Source: a virus. From it: a DNA stretch of 62,356 nucleotides. Position numbers and translations under genes: made by a program. Each line of letters starts with the position of its first letter. The stretch's first letter is position 1. Positions 48,984-61,500 of this stretch are shown piece by piece. The stretch covers positions 1 to 62,356 of IMG/VR virus record IMGVR_UViG_3300042296_001256; one strand, written 5' to 3'. Below the pieces are notes generated by a model. The model was not told where the DNA came from. It made no database searches and saw nothing but the letters and a program-made list of their open reading frames with translations.

Positions 48984-49574
48984 GTGGAACGAAGATTAAT
49001 GTTTCCTCAAAAAGAGGTAGAATTATTGAACTGGTACTGGTTTAGCGAGGGCTTCTCAGCGGAAGAAATTGATAGAGTTCGCAAAGTATCAGAACTTTTT
49101 GAATATCATCAAGCTGTTACTTTTGGAAATCAAGGAGAAAACCATAAAATTAGAAAGAGCAAAATTAAATGGTTAGGCGAGAATAACGAATCGACTAAAT
49201 GGATTTATGATAAGTTGATGGAATTTGCAATAATTGCAAATCGAGAACTTTGGAATTTTGACCTAATATCAATAATTGACTCAATCCAGTACACTGAATA
49301 TTATGAAGGTGGTGGTCACTATGATTACCATGTAGATCTTGGACCAGGTTCAGCATCTCACCGGAAAATTAGTATTGTTGTACAATTAAGCGACCCTTCT
49401 GAATACGAAGGCGGCGATTTTGAAATACTTAAAGGAATAACTCCTGATAAATTGCCCCGAAATAAGGGAGCAACTATTTTATTCCCAAGTTACCTATTAC
49501 ATAGAGTAACTCCAGTAACCAAAGGAATTAGGCGAAGCCTAGTTATTTGGATAGGAGGAAATTCATTAAGATAA
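48984..49574 (+). CDS. 2OG-Fe(II) oxygenase, PKHD/prolyl-hydroxylase type, 196 aa
   Basis: The iron triad is H116 and D118 in HYDYHVDLG and H173 in YLLHRVTPV; the 2OG-binding Arg is R183 or R184 in GIRRSLVIW. YEGGDFEILKG is the PKHD-type strand that carries the GG turn. GTG 48984 or ATG 48999 (MFPQKEVELL) could be the start. It is encoded divergent to the giant glycosyltransferase gene and convergent with the fibre genes. A proline or other residue of the Gly-X-Y fibres is a reasonable target, but this is inference. Confidence 0.87.
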   Translation: MERRLMFPQKEVELLNWYWFSEGFSAEEIDRVRKVSELFEYHQAVTFGNQGENHKIRKSKIKWLGENNESTKWIYDKLMEFAIIANRELWNFDLISIIDSIQYTEYYEGGGHYDYHVDLGPGSASHRKISIVVQLSDPSEYEGGDFEILKGITPDKLPRNKGATILFPSYLLHRVTPVTKGIRRSLVIWIGGNSLR

Positions 49575-49580
49575 AGTTAC

Positions 49581-49606
49581 GGGAGAGTCAAAGACTCTCC
49601 CTTTTT
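49581..49606 (+). terminator. Rho-independent terminator
   Basis: GGGAGAGTC-AAA-GACTCTCCC-TTTTT: a 9-bp perfect stem and T5, just after the oxygenase gene. It also faces the end of the convergent 82-aa gene. Confidence 0.9.
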
Positions 49607-49607
49607 G

Positions 49608-49856
49608 TTACGCGGCAGTTAAGCCTAATGAAGTAAGAACTTTTCCAATTAGCACAGAGTCGTCTGTTCCCCAATCTGAAATACTTGTTAAGAGCCTGTC
49701 TCCGCTACAAATTGCAACCTCACTTGAATCAAGTATCTGAAACATAACTTTTACCGAAGTTGAATTCAATTTATAGTGTACAGAGAAGATGCTTAATGTT
49801 ACTCCAGTTTTTCCAAGAATAGTTATTGGGTTTATCGATATTGTAGTATTTTCCAT
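49608..49856 (-). CDS. Hypothetical small protein, 82 aa
   Basis: Beta-rich, soluble (MENTTISINPITILGKTGVT, then SVHYKLNSTSVKVMFQILDS). It follows the collagen-like gene by 27 nt and probably shares its transcript. It could be a fibre-associated cap, connector or assembly factor; no family is recognised. Confidence 0.55.
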   Translation of the reverse strand: MENTTISINPITILGKTGVTLSIFSVHYKLNSTSVKVMFQILDSSEVAICSGDRLLTSISDWGTDDSVLIGKVLTSLGLTAA

Positions 49857-49883
49857 TTTACTTTATTTTATTTTTAATACGTA

Positions 49884-52496
49884 TTACATTGGTATAACAT
49901 TAACAAGTAATCCGTTGACAAATTGCAACAGCATCATAGATCGACCATCAAAAACCATTATATCACCAGTATAGCCGCCTCCGCTGCCTCCGCCGCCTCC
50001 ATCCGCACCAGGAGGTCCGGGTGCTCCAGCAGGTCCAGTTCCTCCAGGAGTTCCAGCAGGTCCAGCAGGCCCGGCTGGACCAGTTAATCCGGTAGGTCCA
50101 GTTAATCCAGTAGGTCCTTGAATTCCTTGAGGACCTGGGGCACCAGCAGGACCAGTTCCTCCAGGTGAACCGTCTCTACCTGAAGTACCTGAAGAACCGG
50201 CTTCTCCCCTAGGCCCTTGAATTCCCTGAGGTCCAGTTGCTCCAGCTGGGCCAGTTAATCCAGTAGGGCCAGTTAATCCAGTAGGTCCAGTATTACCAAT
50301 TGGACCCTGAATTCCTTGAGGACCAGTAGCTCCAGTAGGACCAGTTATTCCACTTGTACCGGAAGAGCCTGCTTTTCCAGAAGTACCTGAGCTACCTGGT
50401 GCTCCAGCTAATCCAGTAGGTCCAGTTGCCCCAGCCGGGCCTTGAATTCCCTGAGGTCCAATTGGGCCAGTTAATCCAGTAGGTCCTTGAATTCCTTGAG
50501 GACCTGTTCCGCCAGGTGAACCGTCTCTACCGGAAGTACCAGAAGAACCATTTTCTCCCCTAGGGCCTTGAATTCCTTGAGGACCAGTTAATCCGGTAGG
50601 GCCGGTTAATCCAGTAGGTCCAGTATTACCAATTGGACCCTGAATTCCTTGAGGACCAGTAGCTCCAGTAGGACCAGTAGCACCGGTTGGACCAGTTATT
50701 CCGCTTGTTCCAGAAGTACCTCTTGTTCCAGAAGAACCTGAGCTACCTGATGCACCAGCAGGTCCGATTGGGCCGGTTGCTCCGGCTGGACCTTGAATTC
50801 CTTGAGGACCAGTAGCACCAGTTGGACCAGTTGCCCATGATCCATATCCTGAACCTGAATACCAAGTATGACCGGTTGGTATAGTAGTAAATCCAGGATT
50901 CCATTTTAGTGAGCTATTATCTCCGTTTGATGCACATATAAAGATCCATGTATCTGAGGGTCTTTGAGTGTCCGTATATGATTTAACTATTAAATAACTT
51001 GCGTTATAGGGACTAGCCATTCCCCTAGGAGGTGCATAGTATAGAGCAGACCATGTTCCAAGAGCAACTGTTTCTGGGCCAATATCGAAATGACCAGCTG
51101 TTCCGAAAGCTTTAGCGACAGGTATCGCAATTACTCTACCTGACCAAGTGACATTATTTCCGTCCCATGATACGTTACCTCCACCCGAGACAGTCCATGT
51201 TGCATTAACTGTGTCGTATTCAGTTGGGCCCTGAGGTCCAGTAGGTCCAAGAGGTCCAGTAGGTCCAAGAGGACCAATCGGACCAGTTGCTCCACTTGTA
51301 CCGGAAGTACCTCTTGTTCCAGAAGAACCTGAGCTACCTGGTGCTCCAGTTGGACCAAGAGGACCAGTTGCTCCAGCTGGACCTTGTATTCCTTGAGGAC
51401 CAGCAGGTCCGATTGGACCAGTTGCTCCACTTGTACCGGAAGTACCTCTTGTTCCAGAAGAACCTGAGCTACCTGGTGCTCCAGTTGGACCAAGAGGACC
51501 GGTAGGACCAAGAGGACCAGTTAATCCAGTTGGGCCAGTTTGACCGCTAGTTCCTGAAGAACCATTTGCTCCAGCTGGACCTTGGATTCCTTGAGGACCA
51601 GTAGGCCCAAGAGGTCCAGTAGCTCCAGCTGGACCTTGAATTCCTTGAGGACCGGTTGGACCGGTTATTCCACTTGTACCAGAAGTACCTCTTGTTCCAG
51701 AAGAACCTGAACTACCTGGTGCTCCAGTTGGGCCGATTGGGCCAGTAGCTCCAGTAGGACCAGTTGGTCCAGTTATTCCGCTTGTTCCAGAAGAACCATT
51801 TGAACCTGAAGTTCCAGAAGCACCTGACATACCGCTTGTTCCTGAAGAACCAGTAGGACCAGTCGCTCCAGTTGGACCAGTATTACCAATTGGACCTTGA
51901 ATACCCTGAGGGCCAGTTGGTCCAGTTATTCCACTAGTTCCAGAAGAACCGTTTGTTCCGGCTGGACCTTGAATACCCTGAGGACCGGTTGGTCCAGTTA
52001 TTCCACTTGTACCAGAAGTACCAGCAGTTCCTGAAGTACCTCTTGTTCCAGAAGAACCTGAGCTACCGGGTGCTCCAGTAGGTCCAGTTGCTCCAGTTGG
52101 ACCTTGAATTCCTTGAGGACCAGTTGGACCAGTTATTCCACTTGTACCAGAAGTACCAGCAGTTCCTGAAGTACCTCTTGTTCCAGAAGAACCTGACGAA
52201 CCGGATGTACCTGAAGTACCTCGTGTTCCGGAAGAACCTGAACTGCCGTTTGAGCCTGACGTTCCGCTTGTTCCAGAAGAACCTGCGGCTGACACCCAAG
52301 AGGTTCCATTAAACCTATAAATGTTTTTATCTGCTCGATTGTAGAGAATCGCGCCTTCCTTTGCATTAGCTCGACCTCTACTTATATTATCAACTAGAGT
52401 TAGAGCAAAACCGTTTACGCCGGAGGTTCCAGCGGTTCCGCTTGTACCTTCTCCAAATTCTACTCCGCCTGGTGCATTAATTTTATAACTACTCAT
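49884..52496 (-). CDS. Collagen-like fibre protein with [11 protein letters not shown] repeats, 870 aa
   Basis: Residues 1-75 form a small head domain ([47 protein letters not shown]). A Gly-X-Y array then runs to about 420, with [17 protein letters not shown] and [11 protein letters not shown]. About 425-540 is a globular island ([34 protein letters not shown]). A second Gly-X-Y array runs to about 835 with Pro-rich [10 protein letters not shown] and [10 protein letters not shown]. The C-terminus is [20 protein letters not shown] then LVNVIPM. Pro in X and Y positions makes it a true collagen-like fibre and a plausible hydroxylase substrate. Confidence 0.85.
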   Translation of the reverse strand: MSSYKINAPGGVEFGEGTSGTAGTSGVNGFALTLVDNISRGRANAKEGAILYNRADKNIYRFNGTSWVSAAGSSGTSGTSGSNGSSGSSGTRGTSGTSGSSGSSGTRGTSGTAGTSGTSGITGPTGPQGIQGPTGATGPTGAPGSSGSSGTRGTSGTAGTSGTSGITGPTGPQGIQGPAGTNGSSGTSGITGPTGPQGIQGPIGNTGPTGATGPTGSSGTSGMSGASGTSGSNGSSGTSGITGPTGPTGATGPIGPTGAPGSSGSSGTRGTSGTSGITGPTGPQGIQGPAGATGPLGPTGPQGIQGPAGANGSSGTSGQTGPTGLTGPLGPTGPLGPTGAPGSSGSSGTRGTSGTSGATGPIGPAGPQGIQGPAGATGPLGPTGAPGSSGSSGTRGTSGTSGATGPIGPLGPTGPLGPTGPQGPTEYDTVNATWTVSGGGNVSWDGNNVTWSGRVIAIPVAKAFGTAGHFDIGPETVALGTWSALYYAPPRGMASPYNASYLIVKSYTDTQRPSDTWIFICASNGDNSSLKWNPGFTTIPTGHTWYSGSGYGSWATGPTGATGPQGIQGPAGATGPIGPAGASGSSGSSGTRGTSGTSGITGPTGATGPTGATGPQGIQGPIGNTGPTGLTGPTGLTGPQGIQGPRGENGSSGTSGRDGSPGGTGPQGIQGPTGLTGPIGPQGIQGPAGATGPTGLAGAPGSSGTSGKAGSSGTSGITGPTGATGPQGIQGPIGNTGPTGLTGPTGLTGPAGATGPQGIQGPRGEAGSSGTSGRDGSPGGTGPAGAPGPQGIQGPTGLTGPTGLTGPAGPAGPAGTPGGTGPAGAPGPPGADGGGGGSGGGYTGDIMVFDGRSMMLLQFVNGLLVNVIPM

Positions 52497-52510
52497 TTAT
52501 ATTCTATTTT

Positions 52511-55500
52511 TTATGGAAGCATTCCATTACTTATTATTTCATATCTAGCTGCTAATGTAATACGATTATTGGCATTATTGTTAATCTTTACAGCAAGATC
52601 AGTTCCACCGGCTCCGACTGTAATTGTGGCAGTCCATAGGGATGCATCTTGAGCAACAACAATTTCGGTGAAACCTGCACCTACTAGTGAAAGAGCACCG
52701 GCTATATTCTTAACCGCTCCAGTGTAGTGGCGATAATCAGTTGAACCGGTAACCTCTTCAGAACCTACTACGTATAATTCAATACCGTATATTCGATTAG
52801 GGGTTGGAAAGTCAAATAGGATAGGTGTACCTGGATCAATGAATAATTGACCAGCTGCCATGGGGTTAATCCGTCCAGAATAGAGTACTCCATTATGAAC
52901 TAATTTTTCGCGATCGTCAGATGCAGACTGTTTACCGTAAATGTATTCTTTAGGTCGACCGTCATATAGTGCAACTGGTCCTAATAGTAAAACATCATTA
53001 GTATCGTCTTCTCTAATATCGAAAGTTGAATCTTCAATAGTAGTCCCAGAAGCACCGTATGTTACGTATGTATTAAATGTACCGGACGTTGTGATTGACG
53101 TACCTGATGTTCCAGCTGAACCTGAAGTACCAGAAGTACCTCTTGTTCCAGAAGAACCTGAAGTACCTGAAGAACCTGTTCCACCAGGTGCACCAGTTGC
53201 TCCACTAGTTCCAGAAGTACCAGAAGTACCTCTTGTTCCAGAAGAACCAGACGAACCGGATGTTCCAGCCGTACCGCTTGAGCCGTTTGAACCAAATGTT
53301 ACAAACGAAATTGTATAGTTTATTCCATTCGTTAGTGTTCCATTTGCGGCGATTGGCGCAAGTCCAAGATCAAACCATGTTGTGTTATTGGTAATTGAAA
53401 TAAGTCTGTAAATACCTATTATGCTATTATTACCAACTTCGGTAATTTGAATTAAGCTATTAGAGGTTATTAATGATAACCAGGTTGCGTAGTTTACACT
53501 AGCAGAAGAAGTTGTAGATACGCTAAGTTTAGCTAGCGCAGCGAAGGTAGCACTATCTGTTCTAAAGAATGTTGCTCCAGGGTTAGAGTGTGCTGGTATA
53601 CTTGAATCAAATAACCATCTACCGCTATTTGAACCGTCAATACCGGCAATACCAGTCGCTCCGGATGTTCCGCTTGAGCCGTTTGAACCAGAAGTACCAG
53701 AAGTACCTCTTGTTCCAGAAGAACCAGAAGAACCATTTGAACCAGAAGTACCAGAAGAACCAGAAGAACCATTTGAACCAGAAGTACCAGAAGAACCAGA
53801 AGTACCAGAAGTACCTCTTGTTCCAGAAGAACCAGAAGAACCATTTGAACCAGAAGTACCAGAAGAGCCTGATGTACCAGACACTCCGTCTATACCGGAG
53901 GTTCCGCTTGAACCAGCTGATCCTGAAGTACCACTTGAGCCGTTTGAACCAGAAGTTCCAGAAGTACCGCTTGTGCCTCTTGTTCCAGAAGAACCTGAGC
54001 TACCATTTGAACCGGAAGTTCCGCTTGATCCATTTGAACCTGAAGTTCCTGATGTACCTGAAGAACCGTTTGAGCCGCTTGTTCCAGAAGAACCTGAGCT
54101 ACCATTTGAACCGCTTGTTCCACTTGATCCATTTGAACCAGATGTTCCAGACGTTCCAGAAGAACCGTTTGAACCGGATGTACCTGAACTTCCAGCTGAA
54201 CCTGATGTTCCAGAAGAACCGTTAGAACCGGAAGTACCTGATGTTCCACTTGAGCCGTTTGCACCAGAAGTACCTGATGTACCGCTTGATCCATTTGAAC
54301 CTGAAGTACCTGATGTACCACTAGTACCTCGTGTCCCAGACGAACCTGAGCTACCATTTGAACCGGATGTACCTGAAGAACCTGAAGTTCCGGATACTCC
54401 GTCTATACCAGAAGTTCCGCTTGAACCGGAAGTACCTGAAGTACCAGAAGTACCTCTTGTTCCAGAAGAACCAGAAGAACCATTTGAACCGGAAGTACCA
54501 GATGTACCTGAACTTCCATTAGAACCTGACGTACCTGAAGTACCTGAGCTACCATTAGAACCCGAAGTTCCACTTGATCCATTTGAACCAGAAGTACCAG
54601 ATGTTCCAGAAGAACCGTTAGAGCCGGATGTTCCGGAAGTTCCGCTTGATCCATTTGAACCAGATGTACCTGAAGTTCCACTTGAGCCGTTAGAACCAGA
54701 TGTTCCTGAAGTACCAGAAGTACCTCTTGTTCCAGAAGAACCTGAACTACCGTTTGAACCTGAAGTACCAGAGCTTCCATTCGAACCAGAAGTACCTGAA
54801 GAACCACTTGTACCACTTGAGCCGTTTGAACCTGACGTTCCAGAAGAACCATTTGAACCTGAAGTTCCCGAAGTTCCCGAAGAACCATTTGAACCTGAAG
54901 TTCCAGAAGAACCATTTGAACCTGATGTACCTGATGTGCCTGAAGAACCGGCTGTTCCAGAAGTACCGCTTGTACCGCTTGTACCTCTTGTTCCAGAAGA
55001 ACCTGAGCTACCATTTGAACCTGACGTACCGGAACTACCATTTGAACCGGAAGTACCTGACGAACCTGAAGTTCCTGATACTCCATCTATACCAGATGTT
55101 CCACTTGATCCGTTTGAACCTGACGTTCCAGATGTACCAGATGTTCCTGAAGTACCTCTTGTTCCAGAAGAACCGGAGCTACCGTTTGAGCCTGACGTAC
55201 CTGAACTTCCATTTGAACCTGAAGTTCCGCTTGTTCCAGAAGAACCATTTGAACCAGATGTTCCTGAAGTTCCAGAAGAACCATTTGAACCGGAAGTACC
55301 AGAGGTTCCACTTGATCCATTTGAACCGGAAGTACCAGAGGTTCCACTTGATCCATTTGAACCAGATGTACCTGATGTACCGCTTGTGCCTCTTGTTCCA
55401 GAAGAACCGGAGCTACCGTTTGAGCCTGAAGTACCTGAACTTCCATTTGAACCTGAAGTTCCGCTTGTACCTGAGCTACCATTAGAACCGCTTGTACCTG

Positions 55501-58500
55501 ATGTACCAGATGTACCAGAAGTACCTCGTGTTCCAGAAGAACCGCTTGATCCGTTAGAGCCTGATGTTCCAGAAGAACCTGATGTTCCAGATACTCCATC
55601 TATACCAGAAGTTCCAGAAGATCCATTAGAACCTGAAGTTCCAGAAGTACCGCTTGTTCCTCTTGTTCCAGAAGAACCACTTGAGCCGTTTGAACCTGAA
55701 GTACCACTTGAACCATTTGAACCTGAAGTCCCGCTTGAGCCGCTTGAACCGTTTGAACCTGATGTTCCAGATGTTCCACTTGATCCATTTGAACCTGATG
55801 TACCAGAGCTTCCATTAGAACCAGAAGTACCTGACGTACCTGAGCTACCGTTTGAACCTGAAGTACCTGACGTACCTGAGCTACCGTTTGAACCAGACGT
55901 ACCTGAGCTACCGTTTGAGCCGCTTGATCCTGAAGTACCAGAAGTACCTGATGCTCCAGATGCGCCGCTTGTTCCAGATGAACCGTTTGAACCGGAAGTA
56001 CCAGCTGTACCGCTTGTTCCAGAAGTTCCAGAGCTACCATTTGAACCTGATGTTCCTGAAGTGCCGGAAGAACCATTAGAACCTGAGGTTCCAGAAGAAC
56101 CGTTTGAACCTGAAGTTCCACTAGTTCCAGAAGAACCATTTGAACCGGAAGTACCAGCTGTACCTGAAGTACCACTAGTTCCTCTTGTTCCAGAAGAACC
56201 ACTTGAGCCGTTAGAACCACTTGAACCGGAAGTACCTGAGCTTCCATTTGAACCGGAAGTACCAGCAGAACCTGAAGTTCCTGATACTCCATCTATACCT
56301 GATGTTCCACTTGAACCTGACGTACCTGAGGTACCGCTTGTACCTGAAGTACCTCGTGTTCCAGAAGAACCTGAGCTACCATTTGAACCACTTGTTCCAG
56401 AAGAACCGTTTGAACCTGATGTTCCACTTGAGCCGGAAGTACCTGAAGAACCTGAAGTACCAGCTGTTCCGGAAGAACCGTTAGAACCAGATGTTCCGGA
56501 AGAACCATTTGAACCGGAAGTACCGGATGTTCCACTTGATCCGTTTGAACCTGAAGTACCACTTGATCCGTTTGAACCTGATGTTCCGCTTGTTCCTGAG
56601 CTACCGTTAGAACCAGAAGTCCCGCTTGTTCCTGAAGAACCGTTAGAACCAGAAGTCCCAGAAGATCCATTTGAACCGGACGTCCCGCTTGTTCCTGAAG
56701 TCCCGCTTGTACCGGATGTTCCTCTTGTTCCAGAAGAACCTGAGCTTCCATTTGAACCAGAAGTTCCACTTGAGCCGTTAGAACCTGATGTTCCAGCTGA
56801 ACCTGAGGTTCCGGATACACCGTCTATACCTGAAGTACCTGAAGAACCGGACGTTCCAGCTGTACCACTTGTTCCGGATGTACCTGAAGTACCTCTTGTT
56901 CCAGAAGAACCTGAGCTACCGTTAGAACCAGAAGTTCCCGAAGAACCGTTTGAACCAGAAGTACCTGATGTACCTGAGCTACCATTTGAACCAGACGTGC
57001 CAGATGAACCGTTTGAACCTGAAGTTCCAGAAGTACCTGAACTTCCATTAGAACCTGAAGTTCCACTAGTTCCAGAAGAACCATTAGAACCTGAAGTTCC
57101 ACTAGTTCCAGAAGAACCATTAGAACCAGAAGTACCTGAAGTACCGCTTGTACCTGAAGTACCTCTTGTTCCAGAAGAACCGCTTGAGCCGTTTGAACCA
57201 CTAGTTCCAGAAGAACCGTTTGAACCTGAAGAACCTGATGTACCAGAGCTACCATTTGATCCTGAAGTTCCGCTTGTTCCAGAAGTACCAGAGCTACCAT
57301 TTGAACCTGAAGTACCAGCTGAACCTGATGTTCCAGAAACACCGTCTATACCTGACGTTCCAGAGCTACCATTTGAGCCTGATGTACCTGATGTTCCAGA
57401 AGTACCTCTTGTTCCAGAAGAACCAGAAGAACCATTTGAACCAGAAGTTCCACTTGAGCCGGAAGTTCCTGAAGAACCTGAAGTTCCAGCGGTTCCAGAA
57501 GAACCGGAAGTACCGCTTGAGCCATTAGACCCAGAAGTTCCGCTTGTTCCAGAAGAACCTGAGCTTCCATTAGAACCAGATGTACCGGATGTACCAGTTG
57601 AACCTGATGTACCAGATGTTCCAGCAGTACCGCTTGAACCATTAGATCCAGAAGTTCCAGAAGAACCTGAAGTTCCAGACGAACCGTTTGATCCTGAAGT
57701 ACCTGAAGTACCCGAGCTACCGTTTGAACCGGAAGTTCCTGATGTTCCAGAGCTTCCATTAGAACCAGAAGTTCCAGAAGATCCATTAGAACCAGATGTA
57801 CCAGAAGTACCTGAAGAACCTGAAGAACCGGAAGTTCCGCTTGAACCGGATGTTCCTGACGTACCTGAACTTCCATTTGAACCAGAAGTCCCAGATGTTC
57901 CTGAAGAACCATTAGAACCCGATGTTCCTGAAGTACCTCTTGTTCCAGAAGAACCAGAAGAACCATTTGAACCAGAAGTTCCAGAAGTACCAGCAGAACC
58001 TGACGTTCCTGATACTCCATCTATACCTGATGTTCCGCTTGAACCTGAAGTACCTGAAGTACCTCTTGTTCCAGAAGAACCTGAAGAGCCATTTGAACCA
58101 GAAGTTCCAGAAGAACCGTTTGATCCTGAAGTACCTGAAGTACCTGAACTTCCATTTGAACCTGAAGTCCCAGATGTTCCGGAAGAACCGTTTGACCCGG
58201 AAGTTCCAGAAGTACCTGAGCTTCCATTTGAACCGGAAGTACCTGATGTTCCTGAAGTACCCGATGTTCCTGAGCTACCATTTGAACCTGATGTACCTGA
58301 AGTACCAGAGCTTCCGTTTGAACCAGAAGTTCCAGATGTTCCAGAAGAACCATTTGAACCGGACGTACCGCTTGTTCCAGAAGAACCATTTGAACCTGAT
58401 GTTCCGGATGTTCCAGAAGTACCTCTTGTTCCAGAAGAACCAGACGAACCGTTTGAACCAGAAGTTCCGGAGCTTCCATTTGATCCTGAAGTACCAGCTG

Positions 58501-61500
58501 AACCTGACGTTCCTGATACTCCATCTATACCGGAAGTTCCCGAGCTACCACTTGTACCTGAAGTACCGCTTGTTCCAGAAGTACCTCGTGTTCCAGAAGA
58601 ACCTGAACTTCCATTTGAACCGGAAGTTCCTGATGTGCCAGAGCTTCCATTAGAACCAGAAGTTCCAGAAGAACCGCTTGTACCACTTGATCCGTTTGAC
58701 CCTGAAGTTCCAGATGTTCCAGAAGAACCGTTTGAACCTGATGTACCTGAAGTTCCAGAAGATCCATTAGAACCAGATGTACCAGAAGATCCATTAGAAC
58801 CTGAGGTTCCAGAAGAACCTGAAGTACCGGATGTACCATTTGAACCATCTACTCCGCTTATACCTGAAGTACCAGAAGTACCTCGTGTTCCAGAAGAACC
58901 TGAGCTACCATTTGAACCACTTGTTCCAGAAGAACCGTTTGAACCTGAAGTTCCACTTGATCCGTTTGAACCTGAAGTTCCAGAAGAACCATTAGAGCCT
59001 GAAGTACCAGCAGAACCTGAAGTTCCAGATACTCCATCTATACCGGAAGTACCAGAAGAACCGGCTGTTCCGGAACTTCCATTTGATCCTGAAGTACCGC
59101 TTGAGCCGTTTGAACCAGAAGTACCTGACGTTCCTGAGCTGCCGTTTGAACCTGAAGTTCCAGCTGTTCCAGAAGAACCATTAGAACCGCTTGTCCCAGA
59201 AGTACCTGAGCTACCATTAGAACCAGATGTTCCACTTGAGCCGTTTGAACCAGAAGTACCGGCGGTTCCTGAGGTTCCAGACGTACCTGAAGTTCCTGAG
59301 GTTCCGCTTGTACCAGTCGATCCTGACGTTCCGGATGTTCCGCTTGTACCAGCAGTGCCTGATGAACCTGATGTTCCAGAAGAACTTGAAATTTGGCCAG
59401 TTGAGGTTAACACAAAAGAGTAATTTTGAGTTCCCTCAGTGTACCAAGTCACATCATGATTTCCACTAGACTGATCGACTACGTATATTTTAACAATCAT
59501 TCTATCCGTTGGATTAATAGTTGTTGTTGGTAGCACTACATCAACGTTAGCTTCAACTGGAATCGTTGAACTAATCCAACCTATAAGAACTTGATTAGTT
59601 GGTATTACTGTTCCATAACTAACACCTGCACTATTTGCTAATTCAATAGTAACAAATGTGTCTGTATTAAATCCTGCGCCGTCTTTTAAGAAATGTAAAT
59701 GGAATCTTTGTGTTCCTCCTGGTATTACAGAAAATCCTAATTCAGGAGTTATAAATTGTTGTACTAATACTGGAGTAGTACCTGTTGTAGTTTTAAGTAT
59801 TGATTGTTGAGCAGCGCCGGTCGGATTAATATTTAGGTCTCTATACGTACCTATTCCAGAAGCAACTGACTGATTAAAATAATAAATTTGACCTGCCGAT
59901 ATTCCAGTAGCTCCACTAGTTCCTGAAGAACCAGATGTTCCACTTGAACCGGAAGTTCCAGAAGTTCCGCTTGTTCCAGAAGTTCCTGACGAACCTGAAG
60001 TTCCAGAAGTTCCGCTTGTACCCGCCGTGCCGGATGAACCTGATGTTCCCGAAGTTCCACTTGAACCAGAAGTTCCAGTAGTTCCAGAAGAACCTGATGT
60101 TCCAGCCGTTCCGCTTGATCCATTTGAACCAGATGTTCCTGACGAACCAGAAGTACCTGAGCTACCGTCTGAACCTGAAGTTCCAGAAGAACCATTTGTT
60201 CCTGAGACTCCGTCTATTCCAGAAGTACCTGAAGAACCATCTGATCCTGACGTTCCAGAAGAACCATTTGAACCTGATGTACCAGATGTTCCTGACGAAC
60301 CATTAGAACCACTTGTTCCAGAAGTACCTGAGCTACCATTTGAACCGGAAGTCCCTGATGTTCCAGAAGAACCGTTAGAACCTGATGTTCCTGACGAACC
60401 AGAAGTACCTGAGCTACCGTCTGAACCCGATGTTCCAGAAGAACCGTTTGAACCTGAAGTACCAGATGAACCGTTAGAACCTGATGTTCCTGACGAACCA
60501 GAAGTACCTGAGCTACCGGCTGAACCTGACGTACCAGAAGAACCATTTGTTCCTGAGACTCCGTCTATTCCACTAGTACCTGAAGAACCATCTGAGCCTG
60601 AAGTTCCAGAAGAACCATTTGAACCTGATGTACCAGAGGTACCATTTGAACCTGAAGTTCCAGAAGAACCATTTGAACCAGAAGTACCTGATGTTCCAGA
60701 AGAACCGTTTGAACCTGAAGTACCAGTTGAACCAGAAGTACCGGATGTTCCTGAAGAACCGTCTGAACCTGAAGTTCCTGAAGAACCGTTTGAACCTGAT
60801 GTTCCAGAGCTACCATTTGAACCTGAAGTACCTGAAGTACCTGAGCTACCATCTGAGCCGGAAGTTCCGCTTGAGCCGTTTGTTCCTGAGACTCCATCTA
60901 TTCCAGAAGTTCCAGAAGAACCGTCTGAACCTGATGTACCGCTTGAGCCGTTAGAGCCTGAAGTACCAGATGTACCAGATGTTCCCGAAGAACCGTTAGA
61001 ACCTGAAGTACCTGAAGTTCCAGAAGAACCTGAAGTACCAGAGCTACCGTTTGAGCCTGAAGTACCTGAGCTACCGTCTGAGCCACTAGTACCAGAAGAA
61101 CCATTTGAACCAGATGTTCCTGAAGTACCAGAGCTACCATTTGAACCGGAGGTACCTGATGTTCCAGAAGAACCTGAAGTACCTGAGCTACCATCTGAAC
61201 CTGATGTTCCCGAAGAACCATTTGTTCCAGAAACTCCGTCTATTCCAGAAGTTCCAGAAGAACCGTCTGAACCGCTAGTACCGCTTGAGCCGTTTGAACC
61301 CGAAGTTCCAGAAGAACCGTTTGAACCTGAAGTTCCGCTTGTGCCGGAAGTTCCAGCTGAACCACTTGTTCCACTTGATCCGCTAGTACCCGAGCTACCA
61401 TTTGAGCCACTAGTACCTGAGCTACCATTTGAACCTGAAGTACCCGAAGTACCAGATGAACCAGAAGTACCGCTTGAGCCGTTTGAACCTGAAGTTCCTG

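Noticed and set aside
53973-59423. A 1,816-codon open frame on the plus strand rich in Pro-Glu-Val
   Set aside because: It is antisense to the Gly-X-Y repeat. The complement of GGN-TCN-type triplets reads as PEVPEEP with no stops, so openness is forced by the repeat. It has no upstream signal.
59536-59538. GTG as the start of the giant fibre gene
   Set aside because: The same frame continues upstream with coherent protein and repeats to the window edge, so this is an internal Val codon.
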